DNA of 64,000 bases from Zopfochytrium polystomum (GCA_025765615.1 JAIVFJ010000039.1:334600-398599); one strand, 5' to 3'; positions 11,127 through 22,667 are shown, counted from the first letter of the stretch. Program-made: numbers and translations. Notes: generated by a model not told the origin, from the letters alone.

Positions 11127-14100
11127 ATGTCAAGGGTCCTTCATGTCTTCCCGGCGACAACTCCACCCCTTCCGACGCACTTGGCCAGTTTCTATTCATA
11201 CTGCCTTCATTCGTCCAAGCACCACGATCTCCTGAAACAGATCACCGAAGCTGCAGATCATTCTGACCGGTTCGATGCCTTCCACAAGGACCGCCTGGCT
11301 TGGGTGAAGGAAAACCTGTCGCAACTGTTGGCCGAGATCGGCATCGAGCACGATAAACTCGAGCAACTGAACCCTGCTGCAACCAATTTGTTTTTGGAGT
11401 GCCGAGATCTTCTTGAACGCACTTCAGACTGGGTTGACAAAGGCAAGATCACTGATGCAGTGTCGCTCCTCGTGAAAGCTTGCTTCACCAGTTCCCCAAC
11501 TCGGCCTTCGATCGAATCGTCGACGGAAGTTCAACCGCCTGCGCATCTCCAGGATTGGTTCCTTTTTCTCACCAAGGCAAATCTCACTGTATCCAAGCAA
11601 TCGAAGGCTGCTTACGACGAAGCACGGAAGAAATGGGTCTCGGAAGAGTTCATTCCGTGGGTGGCCAGCGACAGCAAGACGCAAAAACAGCTCAAAGATC
11701 TTCACAATCGAGGAAACGAACTCACGAGTACGGTCTTTTCGGAATATGAGGCTGCCAAACCACCTTCCCACTCGCACTTTCAAGAGCTCTTAAAATTTAA
11801 ATTTAAAATCACCTTCCGAAAGTCCCAACCAAGCCCTGCTCTTCGTGCTCTTCCTGATGAAGCCAAACTCTCAAGTGCCTTTCACCAAGACTTCTTGGAC
11901 CCACATGGCTACATACCTCGACTGAGAAAAGACTTGGAGGAATCAGCAGATGGATGGCACACCAATAGCTACTACTACCCAGGTGTGACTTTGGTGCAAA
12001 CAGTCTGGTTCTGGAAAATCTCGGGCTGTGGCACAACTGGCATCTCGAATATCCAAAGATAAAGATGGACTCCGGGTTGTTTACTGCAGCTTCATGCAGC
12101 CTGGCTCAACTGGCTATCCCAAGCGATCAAAAATTGCTGATAAGTTGGTGTTGTGTCAGGACGAAAGCGAATTCAAGTACTACTTTGCTGCTTGTTTTGA
12201 AGCAGTGATGGAAGATCGCAACACACCACAGAAGATCCTTGAGCGGCAGACCAACCATGCAACCCAGGAGGCTTTCTGGACTGGCATTGAGAACAGGATG
12301 GAAAAGCTTAAAAAACTATCAGTTGATGCCTTTGATCAACACGCATTGTTTGCTGAGGGTGATGGCAACCAACTTGAAGTTGTGTTTGTTTTTGATGAGG
12401 CGCGATCGCTTCTGGAAAACCCACACAGTCAATCTGAATCTGGAGCAAAAAGTCCATTTTACTATATGCGGCAGGCTGCGCAAAGTTTTGCCAATAAGAG
12501 CCAGGCGTTTGTCATCTCCATGGACACAAAAGCTCGAATGCCCGAAGTTGCACCAGTGAACAGGGTTGATGCTGCTGAAAGACTTTCAGTTGCTGGGGAA
12601 GACCAAAAGAGGAACTTCAGACCTCTGTTCCTCTTTGGTAGTGTGGACATTGGATTATTAAGTTCATATGGCTTGAAAGACACTGATGCGTTTTCACCAA
12701 GAAAATACCTGTCTCACGGTCGTATTCTATGGAGAGCTTTAATGGATGCAAATTTTACAGTTCGAAAAGTCCGTGAACTTGCAGTGTCAAAACTTGCTGG
12801 AGGAGGAAGAGTTAGTTTTGATCCAACTCCAAATATTACGGCACCAATGGCTGCAAGCTTCATTCGAGCACGAGTCCCCTATCTTGTCTATCAGTCAGAA
12901 CTTGCCTCTGAGCTCATAGCTTCAAATATGTGGTGGTGTATGTCTATTTCAGATGAGCGGGATCACATTGTTGCAGGAATGCCATCAGAGCCAATCCTTG
13001 CAGATGCTGCTGCACTGTGGATGCACAATGCTGAGAACCGTCTGGAGATCTTGAAATTGTTTTCTTACTTATCATCAAGATCTGCAATTGATATTGGTCA
13101 CGGTGGAGAGATTGTGGCCCAGCTCCTACTCATTCTAGGGCGTGATACAGCAGTGTGGAAGTCGTCTAAAAATTTGAGTAATGTCAGTATTTGAGCCTTG
13201 CTTTGTTTCTTTTTATGGACTGACTTTCTTGAAGAAAACAAAGTCCATTCTGGAAAAGACTCGAAACCCACAAATTGTTTGCCCGCACATTGACTATTAT
13301 GGCCTCATTGGCCTCAAAGAATTTCTTGAGTCCACCTTACAAGCGAGTGCTGCCGGTGACCTTCGCAGAGAAAGCAAGGCGAGGAGCAACTATGCAAACC
13401 TTCCTGATCCAATGGCTGTTGGAAAGGTGTCATTCACCCACTTTGTCCGGCTTTTTGACAGCGTGACAGACATGGCTGTGCTGGCTTTGCTGTTTGCCCG
13501 CGGTGCTGCCGTTTGGTGCAGAGTTGGCACGGTTGGAGTCGACTTGATCATTCCTGTTTTAATGCCTGATCGCAACAACGAGTATGTTATTCATGCAGAC
13601 AACATGACATACGTACTTGTGCAAGTCAAGAATTATGCAGATCGCGCCAAGGACAAGAATTTCCCACACTCTGCCACAGCGGGCAACTCTGCACTCAGCT
13701 GCGATCTAGACACAGTCCCTCGCCATATGTATTTGTCTCTATTTTTGAGTTTCGGTGGCAAGACAGCAAAAGTTGAGATTTTGGAGCCCACGCTGGATCT
13801 TCCAAACTTGAAAGCGAAATTGCCGCCATCATCTACCTTATTCAACTTTGTTGTTCCAAAGGATGGCCCACATTCGGAGATTTACAGTAATTTGCGCAAA
13901 ACGCTTTGCGAAGAAATCGCTGAACAGCAGCGCCAGGAGGAACTCGCAGGGAAGCGCGTGGGCAAACGAAAGCGAGACCCTTCCACTGACAATTCCAAGT
14001 TGGCCAACGACATTTCAATCACCGAGGTTTTGCGACGCTTTCGCCAGTTGTCAATTGCGGTGTTGGGATTTAGCCAGGACCTTTATTCGTGCATTATCCC

Positions 14101-14371
14101 CGCCACCGCATCTCCCAAGAACGCACCAGGACTTTCCAATGACATATTTCAGCACTTGAAGAAATTGCTCCGAGGGCCGCCTAATCCCGTCCAGCGAGCC
14201 AGTGACCCCAAAGAAGCGGAGATTCTGAAGAGGATGGTCTACCCGTCGAGCCTTGACATGCTCCGCGCCAGCGAGTCTGCCGTGTTCAAAAACGGTGCGA
14301 CAGGGGCTCGACGCGACGAAACCTTTGACGGAACGGTTCCTCCAAACGTGCTTCTTTCAGATGATTATTGA
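11127..14371 (+). CDS. Crinkler/RHS-like P-loop NTPase with C-terminal nuclease domain
   Basis: The architecture matches the Crinkler-RHS class of eukaryotic effector-like proteins (P-loop NTPase joined to a restriction-endonuclease-fold domain). An N-terminal helical region precedes YYYPGV, then the Walker A motif SGSGKSR (about 12004-12024) and the Walker B motif VVFVFDEAR (about 12385). After a conserved middle section (AGMPSEPILAD) comes a nuclease-like C-terminus with GVDLIIPV and VLVQVKNY, spaced as the D...QxK core of PD-(D/E)XK enzymes, and a basic segment GKRVGKRKRD that could be a nuclear signal. An intron at 13183-13234 (GTCAGT..AG, 52 nt) restores the frame between NTPase and nuclease parts. 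Directly before Walker A the frame shifts by one nucleotide (about 12003); no ordinary intron explains this. No LFLAK-type header or signal peptide is visible. Whether it is an effector, a self-defence factor or selfish is unknown. Confidence 0.75.
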
Positions 14372-14815
14372 AATCGTTTGTTTGCCGGCGGTGGACCTGC
14401 ATCTGGGGGGCACGGGAAAGGGAAAGCTGGACAAATCTTTTTTCACCAGAAAGGGCAAAAGGGGAGGGAAAGAAGAAAAATAAAGAAAAGAACCAAAGCA
14501 AAATGTCTGTCTGTCTGCCGTCCACAAGAAGAAAAAAAAAATATATATTGTGCGTTTCATTGAAAATTGGAGGGCATCCACAGACATTCTGTCCACAGGC
14601 TTTTCAGCGACACCATAATTATTTTGGCAAAAGAACTTGTCAGGGGAAATGGGTCGGCCCCGACAGGCGGGGGTGGTCTGTCTGCCTGCTCTGTCGGGGA
14701 AAACATGGTTCAATGCGGGGAAATCCGTCGGGGAGAATTTGAGCGACAAAATCCAATTTGGGACGGCGCGCGCAATATACAGTGTATATATATTTTTCGG
14801 TCGACTATACTCGAA
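14372..14815. other. Spacer with short inverted repeat
   Basis: No gene is apparent. The interval holds short TCTG repeats, an A-rich stretch passing into TATATA, and an inverted repeat with perfect 9-bp arms CCCCGACAG (14658-14666) and CTGTCGGGG (14691-14699). The end of the spacer abuts the truncated start of the ABC transporter fragment, so a rearrangement breakpoint probably lies near 14800. Confidence 0.35.
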
Positions 14816-15530
14816 ATGGGCCTGTCGTCGCTCCGCTCCCGGCTGCAAATCATCATGCAGGAGCCCACGCTGTTCAGCGGCACGGTGCGGTCCAACCTGG
14901 ACGTCGAGGCGAAGCACTCGGACGCGGAGGTCTGGGACGTGCTGGAGATGATCGGAATGAAGGAGCACATTGCCGAACTCCGTGAAAAACTCGACAGCCC
15001 CGTTGCGGAAGGCGGGACGACCTGTCGGTTGGTCAGCGGCATGGTGTGCCTCGGCCGCGCCAATGTACGTAGCATTTCTTTTTGCAAAAAGCGGTCCCCT
15101 TCGGCACTCTCCCCACCTTACCGACTAACAAGGCGTCCGCCATCGCTCAAACCAAAAAAAAAAAAAAATAAAAATAAAAAAAATAAAAAATAATAACCCC
15201 AAAAGCCTCGATAAATCGAAACTCCTCTTCCTCGACGAAGCCACCGCCTCTGTCGACGCGGCCGCCGACCAGCTCATCCAGCAGTCGCTGCGCGCTCACT
15301 TTTCCTCCGCCACCGTCGTCTCCATCGCCCACCGGCTCAACACGATCGTCGGCTTCGACCGCGTCCTGGTGCTGGACGGCGGTGACATTGTCGAGTTTGA
15401 CTCGCCGGACGTGCTGCTGAACAAGCCGCGCGGCGATGGCGCGGTGTTTAGGAGCTTGGCGGAGGCGACGGGGGAGAGCAACTTTAGGGCGTTGAGGGAG
15501 GCTGCGGCTGCTGCGAGGAGGGGGTTATGA
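14816..15530 (+). pseudogene. ABCC-type ABC transporter, C-terminal nucleotide-binding domain remnant
   Basis: The fragment starts abruptly within the second nucleotide-binding domain of an ABCC (MRP-like) exporter: LSSLRSRLQIIMQEPTLFSG, then VRSNLD. After an intron (about 15064 to 15205, with an A-rich 3' part) it continues with the Walker B and D-loop KLLFLDEATASVD, the H-loop SIAHRLNTI, and RVLVLDGGDIVEFDSP to a stop at 15528-15530. Everything upstream is missing: both membrane domains, the first nucleotide-binding domain and the second Walker A. The signature loop, normally LSxGQ followed by RQLLCLARA, is degenerate here (RLVSGMVCLGRA). A functional transporter is therefore excluded. The Walker B half is well preserved, so the truncation may be fairly recent. 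It sits directly downstream of the Crinkler/RHS-like gene. Confidence 0.8.
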
Positions 15531-15856
15531 TTGTTGGGACGGGGGGGTGGGAGGTTGGGACCTCTAAAGTGTTGAGGGAGGACCTGTCCGGTTTGTGGGT
15601 CATTCGCTATCAATTTTTTTTTTTTTTGATTTTAGTCCTCGCTTCATATCTTCTGTTATTTTTTCCCTTCCTTTTTTTTGGGTTCATAAAACACAGCACG
15701 GACCTTTGGTCTGGCAAGTTAAGTTGAATTCTGTTCGATGTCGATTTCAGGATGCACACTAGTGTGATCAAAGCGCTGTTGGTATTGCTTTTCGCAGAGC
15801 CAGGCGCAGTTGAGGCTTTTTGCATTTGGTCTCTCCTGTGACCTTTTCTCTCTCTA

Positions 15857-15945
<89 letters not shown>

Positions 15946-16754
15946 TCTGTTGCTCACTTGTTTGTGACCTCCCTCCCCTCCATCCATTTTTTGTCACCTA
16001 CGAAACAAACCACTCTTAACTTGCAGTACCCGCCCTACCCCTGCGCCGTTTTGTCTAATGGGTTTTCTGCGGGAGGAGGGATGTGAAAGAGTCCTAAGGA
16101 CTTACTTCTCCAATAAAACGAATCGAGGCTTGTATTTACTTCTTCCAGGTCTCTAACCGTCCACAGAAACTGTCCTCATTTTGCTTTCGCTTTCGATTTT
16201 TCCGTCTGCATCACGAAGAAATGAACAAAACATGGCGGACTTGTTGGCCAGATGTCTGCTGCTGCCAAACACCGAGTAACATTCACTGCCTCGAATGTTT
16301 CCGACTCGCTAAATACTGCCTCATGGTGTGTTCCGACAAAAGTGGAAGGTCGCTTCAGTGTAAAAAGGTTGTGTCAACGCTTCAAACACACGGCGACGGC
16401 AGCGGCGGCGGCGGGGCGGGCCGCTTCGACGCCGACACACCTCGGATAACAGCTGCAGTAGGCACCAGACGCGTCCGTACCGCCCGACCACTGCGTTGTA
16501 AAATAGCGTTCAACTGGAAGGCAAGCGATTGGTGGGAAAATGGTGAATTGTTTCTTGTTCTGTTTCTTTTCGGGAGGAAAAAGAGTGGAACGACTTCGGG
16601 GAAGCGTCGCATTGTGCGCAAGTACTGAAAGAAAAGAGGAGAAAGGTAGAGAGGGATGGTCTACAGAGGAGAGGAAGAAAAATGAGGCAGGACGGAACTG
16701 GCCCGTTGCGCAGGCTCGGAGGTTTTGGGAACGAACGCTTTTTTTCCGACGTAT
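15531..16754. other. Gene-poor spacer with CT microsatellite
   Basis: A CT dinucleotide repeat with minor interruptions runs from about 15848 to 15950. T-rich runs occur around 15615-15680. The plus-strand reading around 16252-16449 is open but short and unrecognised. I find no supported gene in this interval. Confidence 0.4.
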
Positions 16755-16960
16755 CGGGCCAGAAATTTCCGTCTCCTCCAGCGGTATTTGCGGAGACCGT
16801 TCGGCGGCGGTGCAAATGACGGTGATCACGAAGACGAAAGTCTTTTCGCAGGAGGCGGCGATCATCAGAACTGCCACCTTCGCCGGTGTCGGAAGAGTGC
16901 GCGCGAGCGAGTTGGGGTCGTCCAAAGTGAGGATCTGGGGGTTTGAGAGTTTTTGTTCGT
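16755..16960 (-). other. Unrecognised segment, copy B (resembles 10915-11035)
   Basis: The minus strand reads KVAVLMIAASCEKTFVFVIT and then VICTAAERSPQIPLEETEIS, aligning with copy A near 10915-11035. Both copies are in the same orientation and bracket the Crinkler/RHS-like gene plus ABC remnant. The hydrophobic stretch could be a membrane segment. I do not recognise a family, and neither copy has a clear start. It lies just downstream of the cation transporter gene but is separated from it by that gene's stop codon. Confidence 0.3.
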
Positions 16961-17051
16961 AATGGCAAGGTGTGTCCAAAAGGTTTGATAATAACAGCCA
17001 GAATTCGATTTCATTACATCCTAAACCCCCCCAGCACACAATTCTTTATGT

Positions 17052-19210
17052 TCACCGTCGAAGTGTAACAACGGACCGCCGCCATTTTCTCGCCTCCGAC
17101 CCGTCCACGTCGTGCTCGCTGGTTTCCAAGTGTACGTCCGCGGCAATCACGCCTGGATACCGCAGGATTCTCTCTTGAACTGGGATACATTTTTTGGTTT
17201 TTTTGCGAGTTTGTCAGCGCGAGGAATGCACACATTGAATGGGACATGGGCTGTACCTTCGTCCGCAATATCAAAAGCGTGCCTCAAGGAAATGTCTTCT
17301 TTCGAGAGAAGGATCTCGGATTCGACCTCCATACCGCCCTGTTGTGATGAGTTCCCCTATCAGAAAACAAATACGAACAACACAAGCAAAAAAAAACGGA
17401 CCTTGAGGTAGTGAACTTTCAGGTGCGAGATCCGCTTCACTTTGCCCTCCATTCCCTCCATCGCTGCCCTGGCAATGTCGCGCTCAACGTCGCTGGTGGG
17501 GACGGTCGTCGGTCGAGGTTGTTCAGCGTGGTCGTGCTGAGTGCGTTGGTGAGCAAGTCGTCCTGCAAGCATGCTTGTTGTCCAATGCAACGACCATTTT
17601 ACCTCTTCCACGTCCACGTGGATCAGCGCCTCCACGAGGCCAGGGATTTTCTCGTACAATGCGTGGCGTAAATTTTCGGTGATCTAGAGTAAAATTGAGT
17701 GTGGAAGAGGAGAGGATGAGGTGCGATATTTGGACAAAAGCATCTGACGGGTCTTCAAACGGTTTGGACTAGCAGTGGCTCCCATCGATGAACAACAGTA
17801 CCAAAAATTCTCACCTGATGGGACATGGACACGCTAATTCGAGGGTTCACCTGCAGCTGCAGGTCCACCAGGAGGTCCGGTCCCATTTTTCTTGTCCGAA
17901 TGGAATGGAACCCCACAATGTTACTGTCGTTAGCCTTTGAAAAACCGGAGTTCACACAGCAGTGAGAAAAAGGATCGAGTAATTAACCCGACAACTCATT
18001 TCCGTACCAACTGCTCCGCGAGCACCTTGTCGACACGCTCCGCGAGCCCCTTGGGCGCCGAGTCGACCAGGTCCCTCAGCGCCGGCAAAATCATGGACAC
18101 GCTCGCCTGGACGATCAGCCCAGACACCAAAAGCCCGCCGATGGGGTCCAGCGCGGGCACGCCAAAGTACGCGCCGCCGACGCCCGCGAGCGCGACGAGG
18201 CCCGACGCTGAGTCGGCGCGATGGTGCCAGGCGTTTGCGATGAGGACGTCCGAGTGGGTGCGCTTTGCGACGGCCATGGTGGCCCAGAAGAGCAGCTCCT
18301 TGACGAGGACGGAGGCGGCGGCGAGGCCGACGGCGAACAGTGCGACGCGCGGGTTGTCGAGAGAGTAGTGCGACAGGTCCCCGAGGAAGGCGAGGTGCGA
18401 GTGGGCGGCGGCGGCGGCCGAGGCCGAGGCCGCGTCTACCGCTTTGGCGGCGGCTGGGGATTGCAGGAGGCCGCGCAGGATTTCAAAAGAGTGGTACGCG
18501 GTTCTGGAGTTGAGGAGTTCTTAGGGCCGCAAAAAAGCTCTCATTTTTTTTCTTACCCGAGCCCAGCCGACAGCAGTAACCCGCTGATCGTGACCGAACC
18601 CACCGCCTCCCACTTCCCGTAGCCATACGGAAACGCCTCGTCCCTTCCCGACCGCGCCTTGCGGTACGTGAGCAGCGTGATAAAGTCACTCACGAGGTCC
18701 GACAGCGAGTGGACTGCGTCGGCCAGCAGGCTCGCCGAGTTCCACACGATGCCGCCGGCGCCCTTTGCGACGGTCAACGCAACGTTGGAGCCGAGGGCCG
18801 AGGAGAGTGATCCGCGTCCCGGCGGTGGAGCTGCGGTCGATGAGGCCGTGGGGCTCGTGGTGGTGGTCGTGATCGTGCGAGTCGTGGTTGTGGGCGCCGT
18901 GCCATCGAAGCTGGAGGCGGTGGTGGTAAAGCGCGCTGCGCGGGGTTCAGGATTGGTGGATGTCCCGGGGGCCGGATCGTGATGAACGCGGTGCGCGGAG
19001 GGAAGCGGGTTGATGACGGCGCAGCGGTCGGCGAGGAGTGGGCGGCCACGCTCGATGGTGCCGCCGGGCTGCCGGAGGATGAGGGTCGGATCCTTTGCAT
19101 CGCAAGTCCAGCGCGACACGACGGCGGCGTGCGGGCGGCCCAGGCGGACGAAGAGATGACTGTGGGCGGGCGGAGCGCGCAGCGGATGCTACGGAAATCA
19201 TGGTTGGCAT
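17052..19210 (-). CDS. Cation diffusion facilitator (Mmt1/ZnT9-like)
   Basis: The protein is a CDF-family metal transporter. The membrane region begins SNVALTVAKGAGG and NSASLLADAVHSLSDLVSDF, which holds the HxxxD-type metal site, followed by FPYGYGKWEAVGS, a signature of the mitochondrial Mmt/ZnT9 branch. Later exons carry SDVLIANAWHHRADSASG with the second metal site (HHRAD), then PALDPIGGLLVSGLI. The cytosolic or matrix C-terminal domain follows in small exons: LVDLQLQVNPRISVSMSH, EALIHVDVEEVKW, VKRISHLKVHYLK, EVESEILLSKEDISLRHAFD, and finally ERILRYPGVIAADVHLE to the stop at 17052-17054. The start is uncertain; ATGs at 19210 and 19201 are candidates and the Arg/Ser-rich N-terminus would suit mitochondrial import. 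A His-rich string appears in an overlapping frame just before the membrane region. Likely substrate is iron, zinc or manganese. Confidence 0.8.
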
Positions 19211-19521
19211 GGCTGGGGAGTGTCGTCCCGCGTACTGCGAGCCGCGGACGTGGGTGCACGGGGGATTTCGAAGTAAATAATAAATAGTCGCCACCCTTTT
19301 TTCCACAAACACAGAGGACGTTGAGCGCAGTGTTTACCCAATCTCGAAGTAATCGGCGCAGGACCCTCCCGCAATGCCCCCAGGAAACAGGACGACCCAG
19401 TACTCAACTGCGCCCCATGGCTTCTTCAGTAAATACTCATTTATTTATTGAACCTGTCGTTCCACCTCCTCCAACAGAAGCATACAACAACAATAACAAC
19501 AGAAAAAGAACCAATGTCAAC
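19211..19521. other. Spacer between CDF gene and vid27
   Basis: The interval lies between the 5' end of the CDF gene and the 3' end of vid27, both on the minus strand. It should hold the CDF promoter and the vid27 3' untranslated region. No gene or recognised site is visible. Confidence 0.35.
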
Positions 19522-22065
19522 TCAGAACGGTGAGTTCACAATCGAGTTCCGGCTTTTCATCATCTTGGCGGGTGTCAAAAGCTTGTTCTTTGACACTCGG
19601 TAAATGTCATCGGGCAGCGCGACAACAATGTTGTTGTCTTGCCCAAACATAAAGTCGTCAGCCACAACGGTTTTATCGTACTGTTTTCATGACTGTTGGT
19701 GTGTGTGTGTGTGTGTATGTTTTAGATTCGTGTTCAACGGCTGGGTTTGTAAGCGACAAGCATTCACGTCACGTACCGTAGTCGGACACCTTTCCGTCTT
19801 TAAAGTTCCAAGTAACAACAAAGTTGCCAGTGGAAGTTACGATGGACGTTACAATCGTCGGCCCCAGTGTTGAAGCGTGCCGGCGTGAACGAAATTGCGC
19901 CGCCAATGAATGCAGAGTGTTGCGGCTTCAGTTGCAGTCGCTTGGGAGCTGGCTTCGAGTCTCCAAGGGATTTTGTAAAGCCGGAGATGGTCTTGCCGGT
20001 CTTGTCGTTGACCTCTGTGTTTACGAGAAGCAGGTACGTTTTGCACGTTGCGACGATCCATTTCCCGTCGTCGGTGGTGTCGATACCAATGATGGGATCG
20101 CCCAGACCGGGGAGGTGAGTCTTTGCGCGAATATTGATCTTGTTGTACAGCCGAATGTCGCCTTTTTTCCGAGGCTACCGCAACTTCGCCCTTGGCGTTT
20201 GTAGCTGCGCAGCTAAACATGGTTTTTGTTGCGTATTCGTTACTATCCGAGTCAACCCACTTTTGACCCGACAATCGAGGGTCGATCCTGAAAATAGCAT
20301 TATTGTTTATCCCGATAAGATTGGATGATTCAGACGAGTTTTTCACACCGCCAATTATATCGTGAACCTTTTTCTCGGGGTGTATGTTCCATTCTTCAAC
20401 CACCTTCCCGACATTGAGGTCCATTCGGAACACATTGTGGGCGTCGTCCGGCTTCATCATCAGCATCGACGTATCGCCGTCGTACAGCAGGGCTTTTTTT
20501 GGGGTGAAGGCGCCTTTGCTTGGGGAGCTGACATTGTTGATGACAGTTGAGTACTCGAGATCGTTATTCTCATTGTGCCTGAGGACGCCAATCGAGTTTC
20601 CGCGAACAAAGAACGACCTATCTCGGTGCCCCAAAGCGAGTTGAGAAATTTTGGCCGTTTTATCGCCCGGTGCGGGGGACTGAACCATAGGGCTTCGCAC
20701 CGCCGGCAGCTCCTCCTCCTCATCTGTTTCTTCCTCCTCATCTTCACTGTCGACAGTGTCTTTCATTTCAACGTCGTCGTCGAAGGCGCTCAGAACATAG
20801 TCTTTGTCCTTCTCGTCCACTTTATCGAATGGTGATTGGTTCGAGGTTTCGTACATGCAAGCTCCAAAAGTCGATCTGAACTCCTCTTCGTCCTCTGCAT
20901 CAGAAAATTTGAGGGACCAAGGATAGCAGAGGTCTGAACCGTCCTCTCTCCAGAGCCAAAGGAATGCATGCTGCTCCTGGTTGAACTGCGCGTTCATGTG
21001 GCTATCAATAGGCTGACAAATGTAAGGGCGTCCAGCCTCCGAAACTACAAGGAAGAACTCATATGGAGCGCTCTTGATGATGGCTGCTTCGACGACCTCT
21101 TTCAATCGTAAGAACTGTGAAGCAGACATTTTTTTTAGTTTGTCGCAAATAGAAAGTACATTGAAAGGCGCTGGCTCACCTCGCTAACCCGACCGTCATA
21201 CAAGTACAGTTCCGTAGTGCACCTCAAAATTTCCTCACCCTTCGGAAGTCCGATGGTCGGTAATGCAGGGCTGGCACTATTTTGGACCGGATCCTTGCCT
21301 TTCTTCGACGGCGGAGTGACAGGATCCGGCGCATGCACGTCTGGTGTTACAGCCATGGGCGTCTGCAGCGCTGACGCTGTGGACATTGAAGACCGAGCCG
21401 GGGTGTGCAAGTCTTCCTCACGAGGCTGCGCCTGAGTTTTCCGAGGCAAAGGTGAGCCTCCTGGACCGACGCGGGATGTTGTGGGCTCCGCCGCTGGGGC
21501 AGAAGGCTTGGCCGCACCGAGCAACTTTGACGAGGCCGCAGACGAGGATGCCTTGACGAACTTGACATAAGCATCAAGCTCCTCGTCGGTGACATCCGTG
21601 TGGTCTTTTCCAGATCGACGCTCAAACATGCAGTTGTAGATAACAATCTCGACCGCCGACACTGTGGACTCGGTTGTAGAGGGCGCCGCTACAAACTCGT
21701 AAGCGGTGGATTTGGAGTCGTCGGTTGGATTCATCCAAAGAAGGTGTGCTTTTTGAAGCCGACAGAGGTTCGGCGGAAGTTGAGCACTTCATCGATCAGG
21801 AAAATAAGCTCTTCGTCGTCTTCCAGCTCGCCCTCGTTCTCTTCTTCGCCCTCTTCAAACACCCGCCTCACGATGAGGTGATAGTTTCGGGGGACGTTGG
21901 TTCGAGCGATGGTGAGTGGTGGAGTCCTTGAAGAGAAGCTCTTTCGCTACTTTGGAGTTGGGGGGATTGACGCGCCAGAGTTGCCCAGAGGGGATTTGGA
22001 CGAGGCTCTGGCCTTCCGCCTTCTGCCCCCCACACCATGGACCCGAGCGACTTGAGGATGAACAT
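19522..22065 (-). CDS. VID27: Vid27 (vacuolar import and degradation protein 27)
   Basis: Vid27 is a conserved fungal and plant cytosolic protein linked to vacuolar import and degradation of FBPase; its biochemistry is poorly known. The N-terminal PH-like part is readable as MFILKSLGSMVWG, SLVQIPSGQLWRV, KVAKELLFKD, then NYHLIVRRVFEEGEEE and ELIFLIDEVLNFRR. A Ser/Pro-rich linker follows, then acidic repeats EDEEEETDEEEELP. The C-terminal beta-propeller is typical: DRSFFVRGNSIGVLRHN, VFRMDLNVGKVVEEW, NNAIFRIDPRLSGQKWVDS, ISFTPARFNTG, and VVADDFMFGQDNNIVVALP near the stop at 19522-19524. The last intron contains a GT microsatellite. Three single-nucleotide (+1) breaks interrupt an otherwise well-conserved protein: a six-base G run (22026-22031), near 21914-21922, and a six-base A run (20163-20168). 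Divergent from cia2. Confidence 0.88.
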
Positions 22066-22667
22066 GTCTGACGGGCTCGCAAGCGAGAACTCTTGCTTGG
22101 CAAGCCCTCGTGGGTGCGACTGCAGAATTGAATGGGCAAGCGGCGACCAAACGACGATGCGTGAGTGGATCTGGGATGGGGGTCGTGGACAGGTGGCGCT
22201 GGTGCGTGCTCGAACGGGGGCAAGTGCGACTGCGACTGCGGCAAGGGGCCAGGCGTTTCCAGGTGGCAAGTGGGGAGGAGGAGATGGCGGATGGCACAGA
22301 AAAAAGAAAGCCAATCACCAATTGATACAAGTGACAAGGCGCGTTGGTCCCCGTAGAGTCTGTCTGTCTGTCTGTTTGGTCGGACACTTTGTTTGTGCTC
22401 GCTTGGGAACGAAGTCCCTCGCCACCAAGTTCAGCACGCTCGTGAAATCGGCGTGGGCTGCCGCCGTCGCCGTAGCGGCGTCATCCACCTTGTCCACCCA
22501 CTCCTCCTCCCGCCCGCCCGGGCCGCACCTCCGAGTCCTGCAAACCCCCCTGCTAATACTGCTGTGGCTTCACGCTTTGGGGCACAGATCACGCGATCCG
22601 ATTGTGCAAACCATCTGATTGTTGAAAGGTGTTTTCGGCCTTGTCAAGATCACTACCAATTGAGCAG
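22066..22667. promoter_or_regulatory. Divergent promoter region vid27 / cia2
   Basis: About 600 bases separate the divergent starts of vid27 and cia2. A CCAAT-type sequence is present in agccaatcaccaattg near 22308-22324, and a TCTG tandem repeat at about 22358-22377. CCAAT boxes are common fungal promoter elements, but function here is inferred only from position. No gene is visible. Confidence 0.35.

Noticed and set aside
11985..12005. A 19-nt GT..AG intron explaining the break before the P-loop in Crinkler-like copy 1
   Set aside because: It would be far shorter than the 46-75 nt introns seen here, it would remove conserved residues, and the second copy has the same break without any AG to serve as an acceptor.
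15845..16086. Open frames across the CT repeat as a Leu/Ser-rich protein
   Set aside because: They are translations of a dinucleotide repeat with no start context or conserved flanks.
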